A DNA stretch of 64,000 bases. Source: Pyrinomonadaceae bacterium (lineage in GTDB: Bacteria > Acidobacteriota > Blastocatellia > Pyrinomonadales > Pyrinomonadaceae). The notes beneath the pieces were generated by a model. It worked only from the letters and a program-made list of their open reading frames with translations. It had not been told where the DNA came from and did no database searches. Position numbers and translations under genes: made by a program. Numbering within the stretch: position 1 is the stretch's first letter; each line of letters opens with the position of its first letter. Of this stretch, positions 50,701 through 59,500 are shown piece after piece. The stretch covers positions 248,001 through 312,000 of the forward strand of contig JACMJZ010000012.1 of NCBI GenBank assembly GCA_014380365.1, given 5' to 3'.

Positions 50701-51959
50701 GTATCAAAATCAGTTTCGCTCGCGCTGACGTTCGCGTTGTTGATTATCGAACCGGCAGTCGTTGGCGTGACATTGATTGTGATAACCGCGCTGGCGCCGA
50801 CAGGTAGACTTCCGAGCGCACAACTGACGGTTGCGGTGCCAACGCAGGTTCCCTGACTCGGAGTCACCGTTCCCAGCGTGACGCCCGCCGGTAGAGTGTC
50901 GCTAACGTTTACGTTGGTCGCGGTAGCGGGGCCATTGTTTGTTACGGTCAGCCGATACGCCAAATTCAATCCCACCTGACCAGGGTTCGGCGACGCGGTT
51001 TTGGCCAACGCAAGATCAATATTCGACGGACTGATTACCTTTAGTGTGACCGCTGCGGAATGCTGCGTGGCGCCGGTGCCGGTGACAGTGATCTGGAAAT
51101 CGCCCAGTGGCGTGCCCGCGGTGGTGTTCACGGTGAGCGTCGCGCTTTTCGAAGTGGCGTCAGTGATATTGACGGAGGTGGGATTGAAGCTGGCGGTTGC
51201 TCCCGAAGGCAATCCGCTGGCGCTCAGATTTATCGCCCCGGTAAAGCCCGCGAAGGGCGTGATAGTCACGGTGTATTGCGCACCGTTGCCAGGCGTTACA
51301 AAACGCGAAGCTGGTGTCGCCGTAATCGTGAAATCAGGAGTCGTTGACGCGGGAGATGAGGCAACAAACGTGGAGTAGATGTGATCGCCCGAACTATTGT
51401 CGTCGTTGTTGGCCTGATTGCCGGCGGCGTAAAACAGTACCGTACCGACGTCGGTTGCGGGCGCCGTCCAATTGAAAGTCCAGCTTGCGCCACCTTGCTG
51501 GCCGACAAAAGTTCCCCCCGGGCCGTGTTCGATGTATTGGCGCGCATTGCCGGGACCTGCGTTGTTCAATACCTGCGTAAGCGCATCCGTGCTTTGCAGG
51601 TTGCCTGCCTTTTCATCAGCGCCATCAAGGACGGTCAACTGAAATCCCCAACGCAGCCGAGTGGGGTCTGCATTGGTATGCCTCACTGTGATCTGGTAGC
51701 TCTGATTCGGAACATAGGTTGAGGGGGCTTCGATAGAAATCTGGCCGGTCCCCGCCTCGGCAGTTACGTGGCACTCGGCGCAAGCTTCGGGTTCCTCGCC
51801 CGGAGCGCGTGTGTAACCTGGCGGAGGTCCGGATGAGAACGCCTGCGCAGGTTGGTGGACTGAGTTGGAGGAGAGCACGAAACCAAGGAATGCGCAAAGA
51901 AGAGACGGAAGGATGATCAGTCTTGCTTTTTCGAACTTGAGTTTTGCTGCAGTGCTCAT
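47772..51959 (-). CDS. Large multidomain secreted protein: CXXCH domain, DUF11, sugar dehydrogenase-like propeller, CHRD, Calx-beta, DUF4214 tail
   Basis: The protein has 1395 residues from ATG 51959; the frame to 52091 reads into a repeat. In order: a signal peptide; a choice-of-anchor-V/reelin-like domain with CAECH (residues 60-64), a CXXCH haem c site; an Ig-like domain; a DUF11 repeat (NIDLALAKTASPNPGQVG); a glucose/sorbosone dehydrogenase-like propeller (ERGLLGIALHPQFAQNGFVY, HRGNHNGGVLRFGQDGKLYI); a CHRD domain (FTANLNGAQEVPPTASAGTG); a Calx-beta domain (VTINDNETV); and the DUF4214-like tail ending TSTEYRQRFGP. If the CXXCH binds haem, the Ccm system at 18.7-26.1 kb would mature it. 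The role is likely extracellular oxidation or surface binding. Confidence 0.85.
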   Translation of the reverse strand: MSTAAKLKFEKARLIILPSLLCAFLGFVLSSNSVHQPAQAFSSGPPPGYTRAPGEEPEACAECHVTAEAGTGQISIEAPSTYVPNQSYQITVRHTNADPTRLRWGFQLTVLDGADEKAGNLQSTDALTQVLNNAGPGNARQYIEHGPGGTFVGQQGGASWTFNWTAPATDVGTVLFYAAGNQANNDDNSSGDHIYSTFVASSPASTTPDFTITATPASRFVTPGNGAQYTVTITPFAGFTGAINLSASGLPSGATASFNPTSVNITDATSKSATLTVNTTAGTPLGDFQITVTGTGATQHSAAVTLKVISPSNIDLALAKTASPNPGQVGLNLAYRLTVTNNGPATATNVNVSDTLPAGVTLGTVTPSQGTCVGTATVSCALGSLPVGASAVITINVTPTTAGSIINNANVSASETDFDTSNNSATVTTFIQAAAASPLMLDDNLTVSTVLNGLDQPTSLAFVGANEFFVLERATGRVQRVLNGALQGAALDLNVNSFSERGLLGIALHPQFAQNGFVYLFWTESSTGADTANVDDIALLGNRVDRYLWNGSGLAFDRNLIKLRAQQEDGTQQHRGNHNGGVLRFGQDGKLYIIVGDNGRRGLLQNITSGGPVPDDQFGGPEPDDAHLTGVILRLNDDGSTPADNPFFNANSGLSGQAAANVKKLFAYGIRNSFGMAVDPITGNFWTQENGDDAFDELNRVRPGFNGGWIQAMGPINRVAEFKAIETTYGIGTLQQVRWPPSNIADTAQAALTRLYMLPGAQYSDPEFSWKYAVAPSPIGFVHGRGLGPQFEGDLFVGASRTTLSNGYLFRFKMSADRQHFAFTDPDLSDLVADNADKFDLTESESLLIGRDFGVTTDIQTGPNGNLFVVSLSNGAVYEIKSKPSLLFTANLNGAQEVPPTASAGTGAATLLLSPDEKTARLSLNFSGISGTQTDAHIHGPAPAGSTASALFPLPLGQLSDFEITLTPTQVQDLKSGLFYINVHSATFPTGDIRGQLQTSASASAVQFAASKLGVGEGEGSVSIVVNRIGDSSTATSVGYATGDTAGSTNCNALGTGAASSRCDYAPVAGSLQFAPGEASKNLSIPIVDDAYAEGGESFTVALSNPAGSTLGSPNVATVTINDNETVNGANPIDQTAFFVRQHYLDFLNREPDAVGFPFWTNEIDSCGNNQACIEIKRINVSAAFFLSIEFQETGYLVYRMYKTAFANLPPPPSSPVPIRLNEFLPDTQEIGQGVVVGSGNWQALLESNKQAFAVNFVSRPRFIAAFPTSMTPGEFVNLLFANAAVVPTTAERNAAVNEFGSAVNSANVDARARALRLVSEHATLKSQEFNRAFVLMQYFGYLRRNPYDPPEPTLDFAGYNFWLNKLNQFNGNYINAEMVKAFITSTEYRQRFGP

Positions 51960-52010
51960 CTCGTCAATTCTAACCGAGGAAACTGGCAAGAAAGGCCGCG
52001 CGATTGCAGT

Positions 52011-52104
52011 CCTTCGCGTTCCTTTGCGTGTACTCTGCGTCCTTTGCGGGTGAAGCAAACCCAAACCGCAAAGAGCGCAAAGTAGACGCAAAGAGTCGCA
52101 AAGG
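52011..52104. repeat. Intergenic 'CGCAAAG' inverted-repeat element, copy 4
   Basis: TTTGCG/TCTGCG words (52013-52050) are mirrored by CGCAAAG words (52067-52104). It lies between the DUF1501 gene end and the start of the 1395-residue gene. Confidence 0.75.
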
Positions 52105-52120
52105 CAAACTGCGCCAACAC

Positions 52121-53518
52121 CTAAACGAAGCCTAAATTCGAATTGGGGAAACGACTGATCAAGGGAAAGACTGCGGGCAGATCACTCGTGGACAATCCAT
52201 ACCAGGTCGCCAGCGTGGCGGCGTATTGTTCCACCGAAGTCGTCGGAATCCAACGCCCCCGCGGACTACCGCCGCCGTCGGTGTCGTCGGGCCCACCCAG
52301 GGCGAGCGTCGGGTAGCTGCCGTAGATCCTGCTGCCGAGGACGGAACCACCCATAATCAAGTGGTGGTTTCCCCATGCATGATCGGAACCAGCCTGGGCG
52401 CCAGTGCCGGCAGGTTGAAGCGTGCGCCCAAAGTCGGAAAGAGTGAACGACGTAACGTTGTTCTGCACGCCCAGTTCGACTGTAGCGCTGTAGAACGCGT
52501 TCATCGCCTGGCTAACTTGCGTCAGAAGCGCCGCCTGACCGGTGAGTTGAGTGGAGTGCGTATCAAAGCCTCCGATTTGCGCAAAGAAAATCTGGCGCTT
52601 CATGTTGATGCCGGCCGTCGGATCAGTGCACGCCTTAATCAGTAACGCGATCTGTTTGAGTTGACGACCAAGTGACGTATTGGGAAACGTTGTTGCCAGG
52701 ACGGGGCTGACCGAGCTGAGGGCGTTGTCGGTTTGAATAGCGCTCGTGCGCGTATCGCTCGCGGCTTTCACCAGCTTGAAGTTGTTGTCGAGCGCACGCA
52801 GTTCGTTGAACGACGCCATCCTTGAGTTGATTTCCGTGGTCGTCGCACCGGGCGCATTGCTCAGAAGCAGCACGTTTGCCAGGCTCGTGTTGGAGTCAGC
52901 TACGGCAAGCTGCCGCGTATCGACTCCGGTCAGAAACAAATTGAGGCCGCTGATAGAAACGTTCTGCGGAAATGCGGCGCCTCCGTTCAAGCCGAGCGTC
53001 TTGTCGGCGACTCGCCCGCCCCAACCCGTCTGACTAACGTTGTCGGCGATCGCAGTTTGAAACAAGCCGACCTGGTCGGAATGCGAAAAGAGCTGCAGCG
53101 GCTTTTTGCCGGTGCCGTTTTGGTACGTCGTTTTCGACAAAGGCTCGACCAATGGTCCGTTATTCGCCAACAAGGCGACACGTCCCTGGTCGAAAAGGGC
53201 TTTCATCTCCGGCATGCTCGGATGCAGTCCGTAGGAGCCGCCGCTTGCCGGCGAGATCGGAAGGAAATTGGCTTGCGGGATAGCAAGGCCGGCAGCGTTA
53301 CGGGCCGTTGAGTACGCCGCATACTGACCCAGGTCAATCAGCAAGTTATTGCCGTCGTTTCCGCCGTTCATGAAAATGCACACGAGCGCCTTGTAGTCAG
53401 TTGCCGACTGAGGCGTAAGCGCATGGATGGCGCCAAAACTATCGACACTCGAGGCCAATGCCATGCCGCCGAGCGCACAGGCGCTATTTCGTAGAAAGTC
53501 TCTGCGTGATGTAGCCAT
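52121..53518 (-). CDS. DUF1501 family protein with Tat signal
   Basis: The protein has 465 residues from ATG 53518, where a twin-arginine signal (MATSRRDFLRNSACALGGMA) begins. The DUF1501 marks are present: LVCIFMNGGNDGNNLLID near the start, GLHPSMPEMKALFDQGRVAL, IGGFDTHSTQ and TLSDFGRTLQ with HAWGNHHLIMGG near the end. The fold resembles alkaline phosphatase/sulfatase-like enzymes, but the function of DUF1501 is unknown. It is encoded 4 nt after the DUF1800 gene; the two families occur together widely, so they probably work as a pair at the cell surface. Confidence 0.92.
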   Translation of the reverse strand: MATSRRDFLRNSACALGGMALASSVDSFGAIHALTPQSATDYKALVCIFMNGGNDGNNLLIDLGQYAAYSTARNAAGLAIPQANFLPISPASGGSYGLHPSMPEMKALFDQGRVALLANNGPLVEPLSKTTYQNGTGKKPLQLFSHSDQVGLFQTAIADNVSQTGWGGRVADKTLGLNGGAAFPQNVSISGLNLFLTGVDTRQLAVADSNTSLANVLLLSNAPGATTTEINSRMASFNELRALDNNFKLVKAASDTRTSAIQTDNALSSVSPVLATTFPNTSLGRQLKQIALLIKACTDPTAGINMKRQIFFAQIGGFDTHSTQLTGQAALLTQVSQAMNAFYSATVELGVQNNVTSFTLSDFGRTLQPAGTGAQAGSDHAWGNHHLIMGGSVLGSRIYGSYPTLALGGPDDTDGGGSPRGRWIPTTSVEQYAATLATWYGLSTSDLPAVFPLISRFPNSNLGFV

Positions 53519-53522
53519 GGTT

Positions 53523-55805
53523 TTATCTCTGTATGTCGTACTGCGAAGAAGTTGCCACGAGGTACGCCGCAACCTGCGCCCGCTTGCGCGCGAAGGCGGC
53601 GTCGGAAGTGGGAATCGCATTCATCGCGGTTTTGATCGAGTTGCGCACTTCTGTGGACATGGTTCCGTGAAGCATCAGGGCATTTAACTGGTCGGCTATC
53701 GCGTCGGGATTTGAAGCGTTCGCTTCGAGATTCGCCAGATCAACTGAAGTGCCTTTCGGCCGATCAGGACTGAAAGCCGTGGGCGACGTCAGGTTCGCGG
53801 ACACTCCCGTATAGATCAGAGTGTTGACATTATTCGCCCGGCGCAATGTGGTTGAAGTGGAAAGAATTCCAAAGGCCGGTCCAAGTATCTTGGTGCCGGG
53901 AACTTCATACTCAGGTTGGTAATAACTAAAGACCGTCGTCGGCGTGAAGACAGGCTGATCCAATGAGCCGGTGAAGTCCACAGTCGATCGAGTATCCAGA
54001 ACGCCGTCGCTGGTCGAGAGTTTGTCGAACGATTTAACGTTGAGAGCCCGGAGCACTCCCACGATGTACTGGGCCGGTTCGCGCAGCTTCCCGTAGTGAT
54101 GCGCTGTTTTCACATCGCCGCGCGCTTCGGGATCGAGGAGGATCGCCTGAACAACCGCTCTCAGGTTTCCACGTGTGCTCGAACACCCGGCGGGATATAG
54201 CGCATCGCAATCGTTGTTGAAAACGCGTGCAACTCGAGCCACGTAAGCCGGGCTCGGATTGCTGGTCACCAAATGCTGAATCAACTGCTTCCCGATGAAT
54301 GGCCCCACATTGGGATGATTAAAGATATTGTCGAGCGCCGCGGTCAGGTCTGTCTGGGCGCAGGCTTGGTTATTCCCGCAACTAGCCACCACTTGATTAT
54401 TCAGCAGCGTCTTCGCGCTCCCGTCGTGAGCAGTTCCCGCGCGGGGCACCATCGGATCGCGCCAGTTATTGATCCCGGGACCGATCAGAGTGGGACTGAG
54501 ATTCCACCCCGTAAACACTTTCGTAAATTCGTTGACCGTGGTTTGCGAGTAAGAAGGAATCGGCATGCCCTGCCCATCAAGTTTTGGTGTGCCGTCGATG
54601 TTAAGTTCGTTAACGCCGATCGAGAAGAGTTGCAACACTTCGCGGGCCCAGTTTTCATTCGGGCTGGTGCGCGTGCTCAGGCGCATGTCGAGGTACTCAC
54701 CCATGGACGGGTTAAGCGTGACCTCGTTTAGCAGCGTGCGATAGTTGCCAAACGCGTGGCGGTCGAGCGACTGAAGATAGATCGTCATCCAGCTTCCGCG
54801 ATTTAGAGGGTTAACGCCGGACACCACGAGGATTTGGTGCAACGCAAAAGCGACGCGCTGTCGCAACTGATCCTGGCCGTACATCGCACCTGTAAAGAAC
54901 GTGCGACGGAGCGGGTACATGGAAAAATTGTCGCGGTTGCAAACGTTCTGATTGTAGTTGGGGTCTCCCGGACTCGAACTGGGACATGCAGTGGCTTGAT
55001 CGTCGAGTGGAAACGTTAAGTCGGGATAGTTTGAACCCTTGCCCGGGTTGGCGACGGGAGCGTTGAACTGCTCGTTAAGATAAGCCTGAAAGCCAACTGC
55101 CTTAACGTGTGCAAGATCAACAGCATTGGGCCCCCAGGCGGCCTGATCGAGAAAACGGACTGCATCGGCATCTGACGCAGGACCGGTGTAGGCATCAGGA
55201 ACCAGCGGCGGATCAACGGGAGGCGGGCTGGCAGGCGCGGGCGTGGGCACGGAACCGGCATCGTCTGCCGGTCCGCCACCCGTGTGACCGATCGCGACGC
55301 GAACGCGGTTGCTGGACATGCCGTGCAGGTTCAGACTGAGAAGTACGTCACCCACATCTCCCATGTCATCCGCCAGCCGCACAACGATCATCGTGATGCC
55401 GCGGAAATCTGAAGTAATATTTCCCTGAGCGTCGAGTGCCGGCGGCACCGCGCCTACGAATTCAATTCTGAGCGGATAACGCTTGCCGGCGGCATCCTGC
55501 GCATCAGCGCTAAAGGCGTTGGCGCCTTCACCCGGAAGCAGTTCCAGGTTCATCGCGAAGATACAAATCCGCGTCCGCGTATCATTGCTGAATTTTACGG
55601 TAGAGGTTAAGGGAAACGGTTCGGCCTTTAGAGTCACGGCTTCCAACGCCACAGCTCGAGTGGAATTGGCGTCGCTAATCAGGACCGGGGACTTGTTAGT
55701 CGCAGCGTGAGTGAGACTGGCCGACGTGCAGATGGCGGCAAACAAAAACAGACTGACGAGCCTAAGAACGCGCTTAGGCCAGCAACGCGGGAGATTGGTT
55801 GACAT
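53523..55805 (-). CDS. DUF1800 family secreted protein
   Basis: The protein has 760 residues. A signal peptide (LVSLFLFAAICTSASLTHA) is followed by a beta-rich N-terminal domain (about 40-180) and a Pro-rich linker (PTPAPASPPPVDPPLVPD). The DUF1800 domain takes up the rest: DADAVRFLDQAAWGPN, QLRQRVAFALHQILVVSGV, NPSMGEYLDMR, NENWAREVLQLFSIGVNEL, HDGSAKTLLN, NVGPFIGKQLIQHLVTSNPS and FSPDRPKG. It is paired with the DUF1501 gene directly downstream. The molecular role is unknown. The 300-nt region before it (55806-56063) has no gene. Confidence 0.92.
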   Translation of the reverse strand: MSTNLPRCWPKRVLRLVSLFLFAAICTSASLTHAATNKSPVLISDANSTRAVALEAVTLKAEPFPLTSTVKFSNDTRTRICIFAMNLELLPGEGANAFSADAQDAAGKRYPLRIEFVGAVPPALDAQGNITSDFRGITMIVVRLADDMGDVGDVLLSLNLHGMSSNRVRVAIGHTGGGPADDAGSVPTPAPASPPPVDPPLVPDAYTGPASDADAVRFLDQAAWGPNAVDLAHVKAVGFQAYLNEQFNAPVANPGKGSNYPDLTFPLDDQATACPSSSPGDPNYNQNVCNRDNFSMYPLRRTFFTGAMYGQDQLRQRVAFALHQILVVSGVNPLNRGSWMTIYLQSLDRHAFGNYRTLLNEVTLNPSMGEYLDMRLSTRTSPNENWAREVLQLFSIGVNELNIDGTPKLDGQGMPIPSYSQTTVNEFTKVFTGWNLSPTLIGPGINNWRDPMVPRAGTAHDGSAKTLLNNQVVASCGNNQACAQTDLTAALDNIFNHPNVGPFIGKQLIQHLVTSNPSPAYVARVARVFNNDCDALYPAGCSSTRGNLRAVVQAILLDPEARGDVKTAHHYGKLREPAQYIVGVLRALNVKSFDKLSTSDGVLDTRSTVDFTGSLDQPVFTPTTVFSYYQPEYEVPGTKILGPAFGILSTSTTLRRANNVNTLIYTGVSANLTSPTAFSPDRPKGTSVDLANLEANASNPDAIADQLNALMLHGTMSTEVRNSIKTAMNAIPTSDAAFARKRAQVAAYLVATSSQYDIQR

Positions 55806-56063
55806 AGGACAGGCTCTCCATCACAAGCTTCTGCAAAAAACGTTATGCCGGAACGGCAATTGTGAGTGATGATTTCCCAATTGGATTGGTGGAGGGGCCA
55901 CCCGGCCAATAACCCAGGTTCATTCTGAATATAACACTAGTCGCAGGCTCTGGGTCAACAACTTAGACGAAAGAGATCCAAATATAGCCGAAAGAATCTG
56001 TCCGGTATTTTCTGGAAGTCGGGCAGGCAGGTTCCATAACCGGCCAGTTGAGTTTTGTTGAGT

Positions 56064-56092
56064 TTGACAGGGTAGGTTCGGTTGCCTATTAT
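56064..56092 (+). promoter_or_regulatory. Sigma-70 promoter of tRNA-Pro
   Basis: A consensus -35 TTGACA (56064-56069) is followed after exactly 17 nt by TATTAT (56087-56092). It is 13 nt before the mature tRNA 5' end at 56106, so transcription would start about 56099. Confidence 0.85.
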
Positions 56093-56104
56093 CCAAGTCT
56101 CTTG

Positions 56105-56183
<79 letters not shown>

Positions 56184-56191
56184 GACTCTTC

Positions 56192-56222
56192 AAACGGACA
56201 GCGTGTGCTGTCCGTTTTTGTT
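56192..56222 (+). terminator. Rho-independent terminator of tRNA-Pro
   Basis: AAACGGACAGC pairs with GCTGTCCGTTT around GTGT, followed by a TTTTTG run on the plus strand. It lies 10 nt after the tRNA. Confidence 0.9.
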
Positions 56223-56229
56223 TTGAGGC

Positions 56230-56261
56230 ATAAACAAAAAGACCGCACGAGCCTGCGGTCT
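56230..56261 (-). terminator. Rho-independent terminator facing the giant gene
   Basis: GACCGCA (56241-56247) and TGCGGTC (56254-56260) form the stem. On the minus strand it is followed by TTTTTGTTTA. It would end transcripts coming from the giant gene on the right, back to back with the tRNA terminator. Confidence 0.75.
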
Positions 56262-56275
56262 TCTCAAAGAAAGAA

Positions 56276-56297
56276 TGGTGCCGAAGGGGGGATTCGA
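56276..56297 (-). other. tRNA 3'-end fragment, probable attachment (att) site
   Basis: On the minus strand this reads CGAATCCCCCCTTCGGCACCA: part of a T loop, the T-stem 3' strand, an acceptor 3' strand CTTCGGC, discriminator A and CCA. The rest of the tRNA is missing. The acceptor would pair with GCCGAAG, as in many tRNA-Leu genes. Such lone tRNA 3' ends typically mark the boundary of an integrated element. The following 56298-56511 is AT-rich, has a direct repeat (AGACACCAAAC, twice, 56435-56456), and carries no gene. Confidence 0.65.
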
Positions 56298-56511
56298 GTT
56301 CAATCACTATCGAAATCATCAATTTTGCTGGGATTTTCGCATAATCCGCGCATTCCCTTCGATTTCTTTCCGCTGTTAACTTTCTCTATAGTTCTCATTA
56401 TTCTATATATTCTCGCTAGTGCTCTCTCGTAATAGACACCAAACAGACACCAAACTTCTCAGATTGTAGATCGTCTGATCATGGCGGAGGGCTTTTCCAT
56501 TCATCATTGAC

Positions 56512-59500
56512 TCACGGCGGGCTGGAGCCGACCCGTGTGAAGAAGGCGATCGTCGCAGGTGATCCATGTGACGAGATGAAGGCGCCGAGTTGACCGAGCA
56601 CCAGCTCATTGTTCAGATCGATGCGGTAGAAGTAGAGTCCTTGAAACGCTGCGGCGCTGCTGAGATCGGTTGCCGGGACGTTTTGCCAGCCCTGATTCGT
56701 CCAGGCGCTCGTCGTGCCCGCCGGCGTGTCGCCGTTTCGATACCAGTTCCATTCCGAGAGCGGCACGTCGGAGCAGGCCACCACCGAGTTGGTGACGGTG
56801 TAAAGGGTGTTGTCGTTTGGGCCGCCCAACGCGAGGAGGATTTTGAAATAGCCTACCTCCGGCGTCGCCGTGACCGTGTTGCTCACCGCGCTGAACTGCC
56901 CGTAAGGGAGCTGCGGGTCGTTGGCGTTGACGTTGAATATCTCGTTGATGAGCGCGCCCAGCGAGCCGGCCACGACGGGCGCGAAGCCCGCGGGGATGGG
57001 CCAGGGCTGCTCGGGCAGCGTATAGAAGAAGACCGTCGCGGCGTTCTGCGACATCATGAGGAAGTCCGCGAGGGTCGGACCCATTGTGACGTTCTTGAGG
57101 ACGACCCGGTAGAAGTAGAGTCCGCGGTAGGCCACAGAGGTGTTAACGGTCGTCGCGTCGAGCACTTTCCAGCCGCTACTCGTCCAGATGCTCGCGACGC
57201 CCGTTTCATTCGCATCATTCTCATGCCAGGCCCACGCGGAGAGTGGGACGGTGGAACAGCCGATGACGGCGTTGAACAAATAGTTGGGCTGCGCGTTGCC
57301 GAGATTTAAGAGAACCTTGTAGGCGTCGTCGTCGAGCGTCGCCGTCAGCACGCTCGGGCTGGCGCTGAACTGTCCGCGAGTGAGACTGGCGGTCGCCATC
57401 TCCTGGTTAACAAGGTTTCTGATGAGGTCGGCGACGTTCGAGACGAGAACGGGGGTGTACCCGACGCCGACGGGGAAGGCCGGTTGGTAAGCCCAGACCA
57501 CATTACTGAATTTTCCGAAGCTGATGCCGCCCAGCAAGTAGATGAAGTTGTCCTGCGCGGCCACGCCCATCTGCCCGCACGTCCACGCAGCGCTGCTTTC
57601 GAGCTGAGTCCAGTTTGTGCCGTCTGTCGTGACCCAGGTGTCGAAGAGTTCGCGCGTCTGCGTATTGATGCCGCCGATCAGGTAGAGGCTGCCGTGGACG
57701 ACCGCCGAGCAGGCGTCGAAGCGTGACGCCCAGGGCGGCGCCGCCTCCTGACGCCAGTTGACGCCGTCCGCCGTTGACCAGACGTCCTGAAGGCTGTTAC
57801 CGCCGAAGGAGCCGCCCATGATCCAGATGCGCCCGTTGAAGACGACGGCGGTGGCGCTGTCGCGTTTCGACCACGCGGCGGCCGGTGCTGCCTGCGTCCA
57901 CGACGCGCCGTCGGTCGAAGTCCAGACGTCGTTGTAAACGTTCCCATCGTGATCCATGCCGCCGAAGACCCACATCTTGCTTTGGAAGACGACGGCGCAC
58001 AGCCCGAAGCGCGAGGGCCATTGAGCGGCGGACGTGGCCTGCGTCCAGCTACTCCCGTCCTCCGACGACCACACGTCGTTCTTATCGCCCGACGATGACT
58101 CGCCGCCCATCAGCCACATCTTGCCGAGGTAAACCAACCCGGCGGCGTTGCGGCGGCCCACCCACGGTGCGTCGCCGCTGACCTGTGTCCACGCGCGGCC
58201 GTCCGGCGAGCTGTAGACGGTGTTTGAATACTGCCCGGCCATCGCCCACAGTTGCCCCTTGTAGCTGAGCACTACCGGGTTGGTCATCATCGGCGGCCCC
58301 GCCGTGGTGACCCGTGTCCAGCCGCCTGGTATCTGGAAGGGGACAGCGTCGCTGTAGATGCCCTCCTTCCCCTGATAGACCGTCGTGACTTTGACCGAGT
58401 AAGAGCCGGGCGCGAGCGCCGACACGTCGGCGGCGGCGGTCGTGCCGGAGTAGAGCACATCGGGTTGAGGCTGTAGCTCCTGACCCCGCGAGTCGAGGAA
58501 CAGCAGTCGGAAAGTATCGATGCCGGGATACGGCTGCCACGAGGCGAAGACCGAGTCGGCGGCGTAGAGCGTCAGCCCCGCCGGTGGCGTCGTCGGCGCG
58601 TAATTGATGAGCGCGGTCAAGGAGTAGGGACTGACGGCCGAGTCGTTGGCCGCCTGCACGTTGAGGTTGTAAATGGCGAACGCGAGGTTGGTTGCGTCCG
58701 CCCGGGCGGTCGTGCCCGAGTAGGTGATGGGCGGCTGCTGGGCGAGGTGGTTACCGTCCGGGTCTGAGACGGCCAAGTTGTAGCGGGTCGCGCCATCGAC
58801 GACTCCCCACTCGACCACGATGTCGTTGCCTTGCATGGTTACGTTGGTGATCGTGGGCTTCGCGAGGAACGCGACGGTGATGGCGACCGGCGTACAGAAA
58901 ATCCCGTCGGCGTTGGCGGACGTGCCCTTGACCTGCACTTTAATCTGCGCGCCCGAGACGATGCCCACGCCGGAGAGTTCCGCCGAGAAAGTGGCCGTTC
59001 CGAACGTGACCGCGTTTCCGTGCTCGTCAACCCCGACCGCCGCGGGCACCCCCGACATTGCAATCTCCGGCTGCGGGTCGAGCGGCCGGTCGAGGTTATC
59101 AAGGTCGAGGTTATCAAGGACGAGAACCGTGTAGCTGCTTGCGCCGGGAACTTCCGGCCACTGCGCCATCACGGCGGCGCTGACAAGGTGCAGCGTCAGG
59201 CCCACGGGCGCGGGCAGCAAGACCGAAGCCGTGGCAGAGGCGGGCGCGCTCCACGGCCCGCGGCTCGGCGGCGCGTCGAGCGCGCGCACCTGCACCTGAT
59301 AGGTTGTGCCGTTCTGCAAGGCGGAGGAGTCGAAGTGCGCGTTCGTCCCGTCGTATGTGACAGGCGGCTGTGCGGGGAGCGTTTCCCCGGCCGCGTCGAG
59401 CGCGAGCGCCTCGTAGCCGCCCGCGCCCGTGACCTGCTGCCACTGCGCCGCGATGACGTTCGGCGTGGCGGACAGTTGCAGCCCGGTCGGGGCCGGCAGA

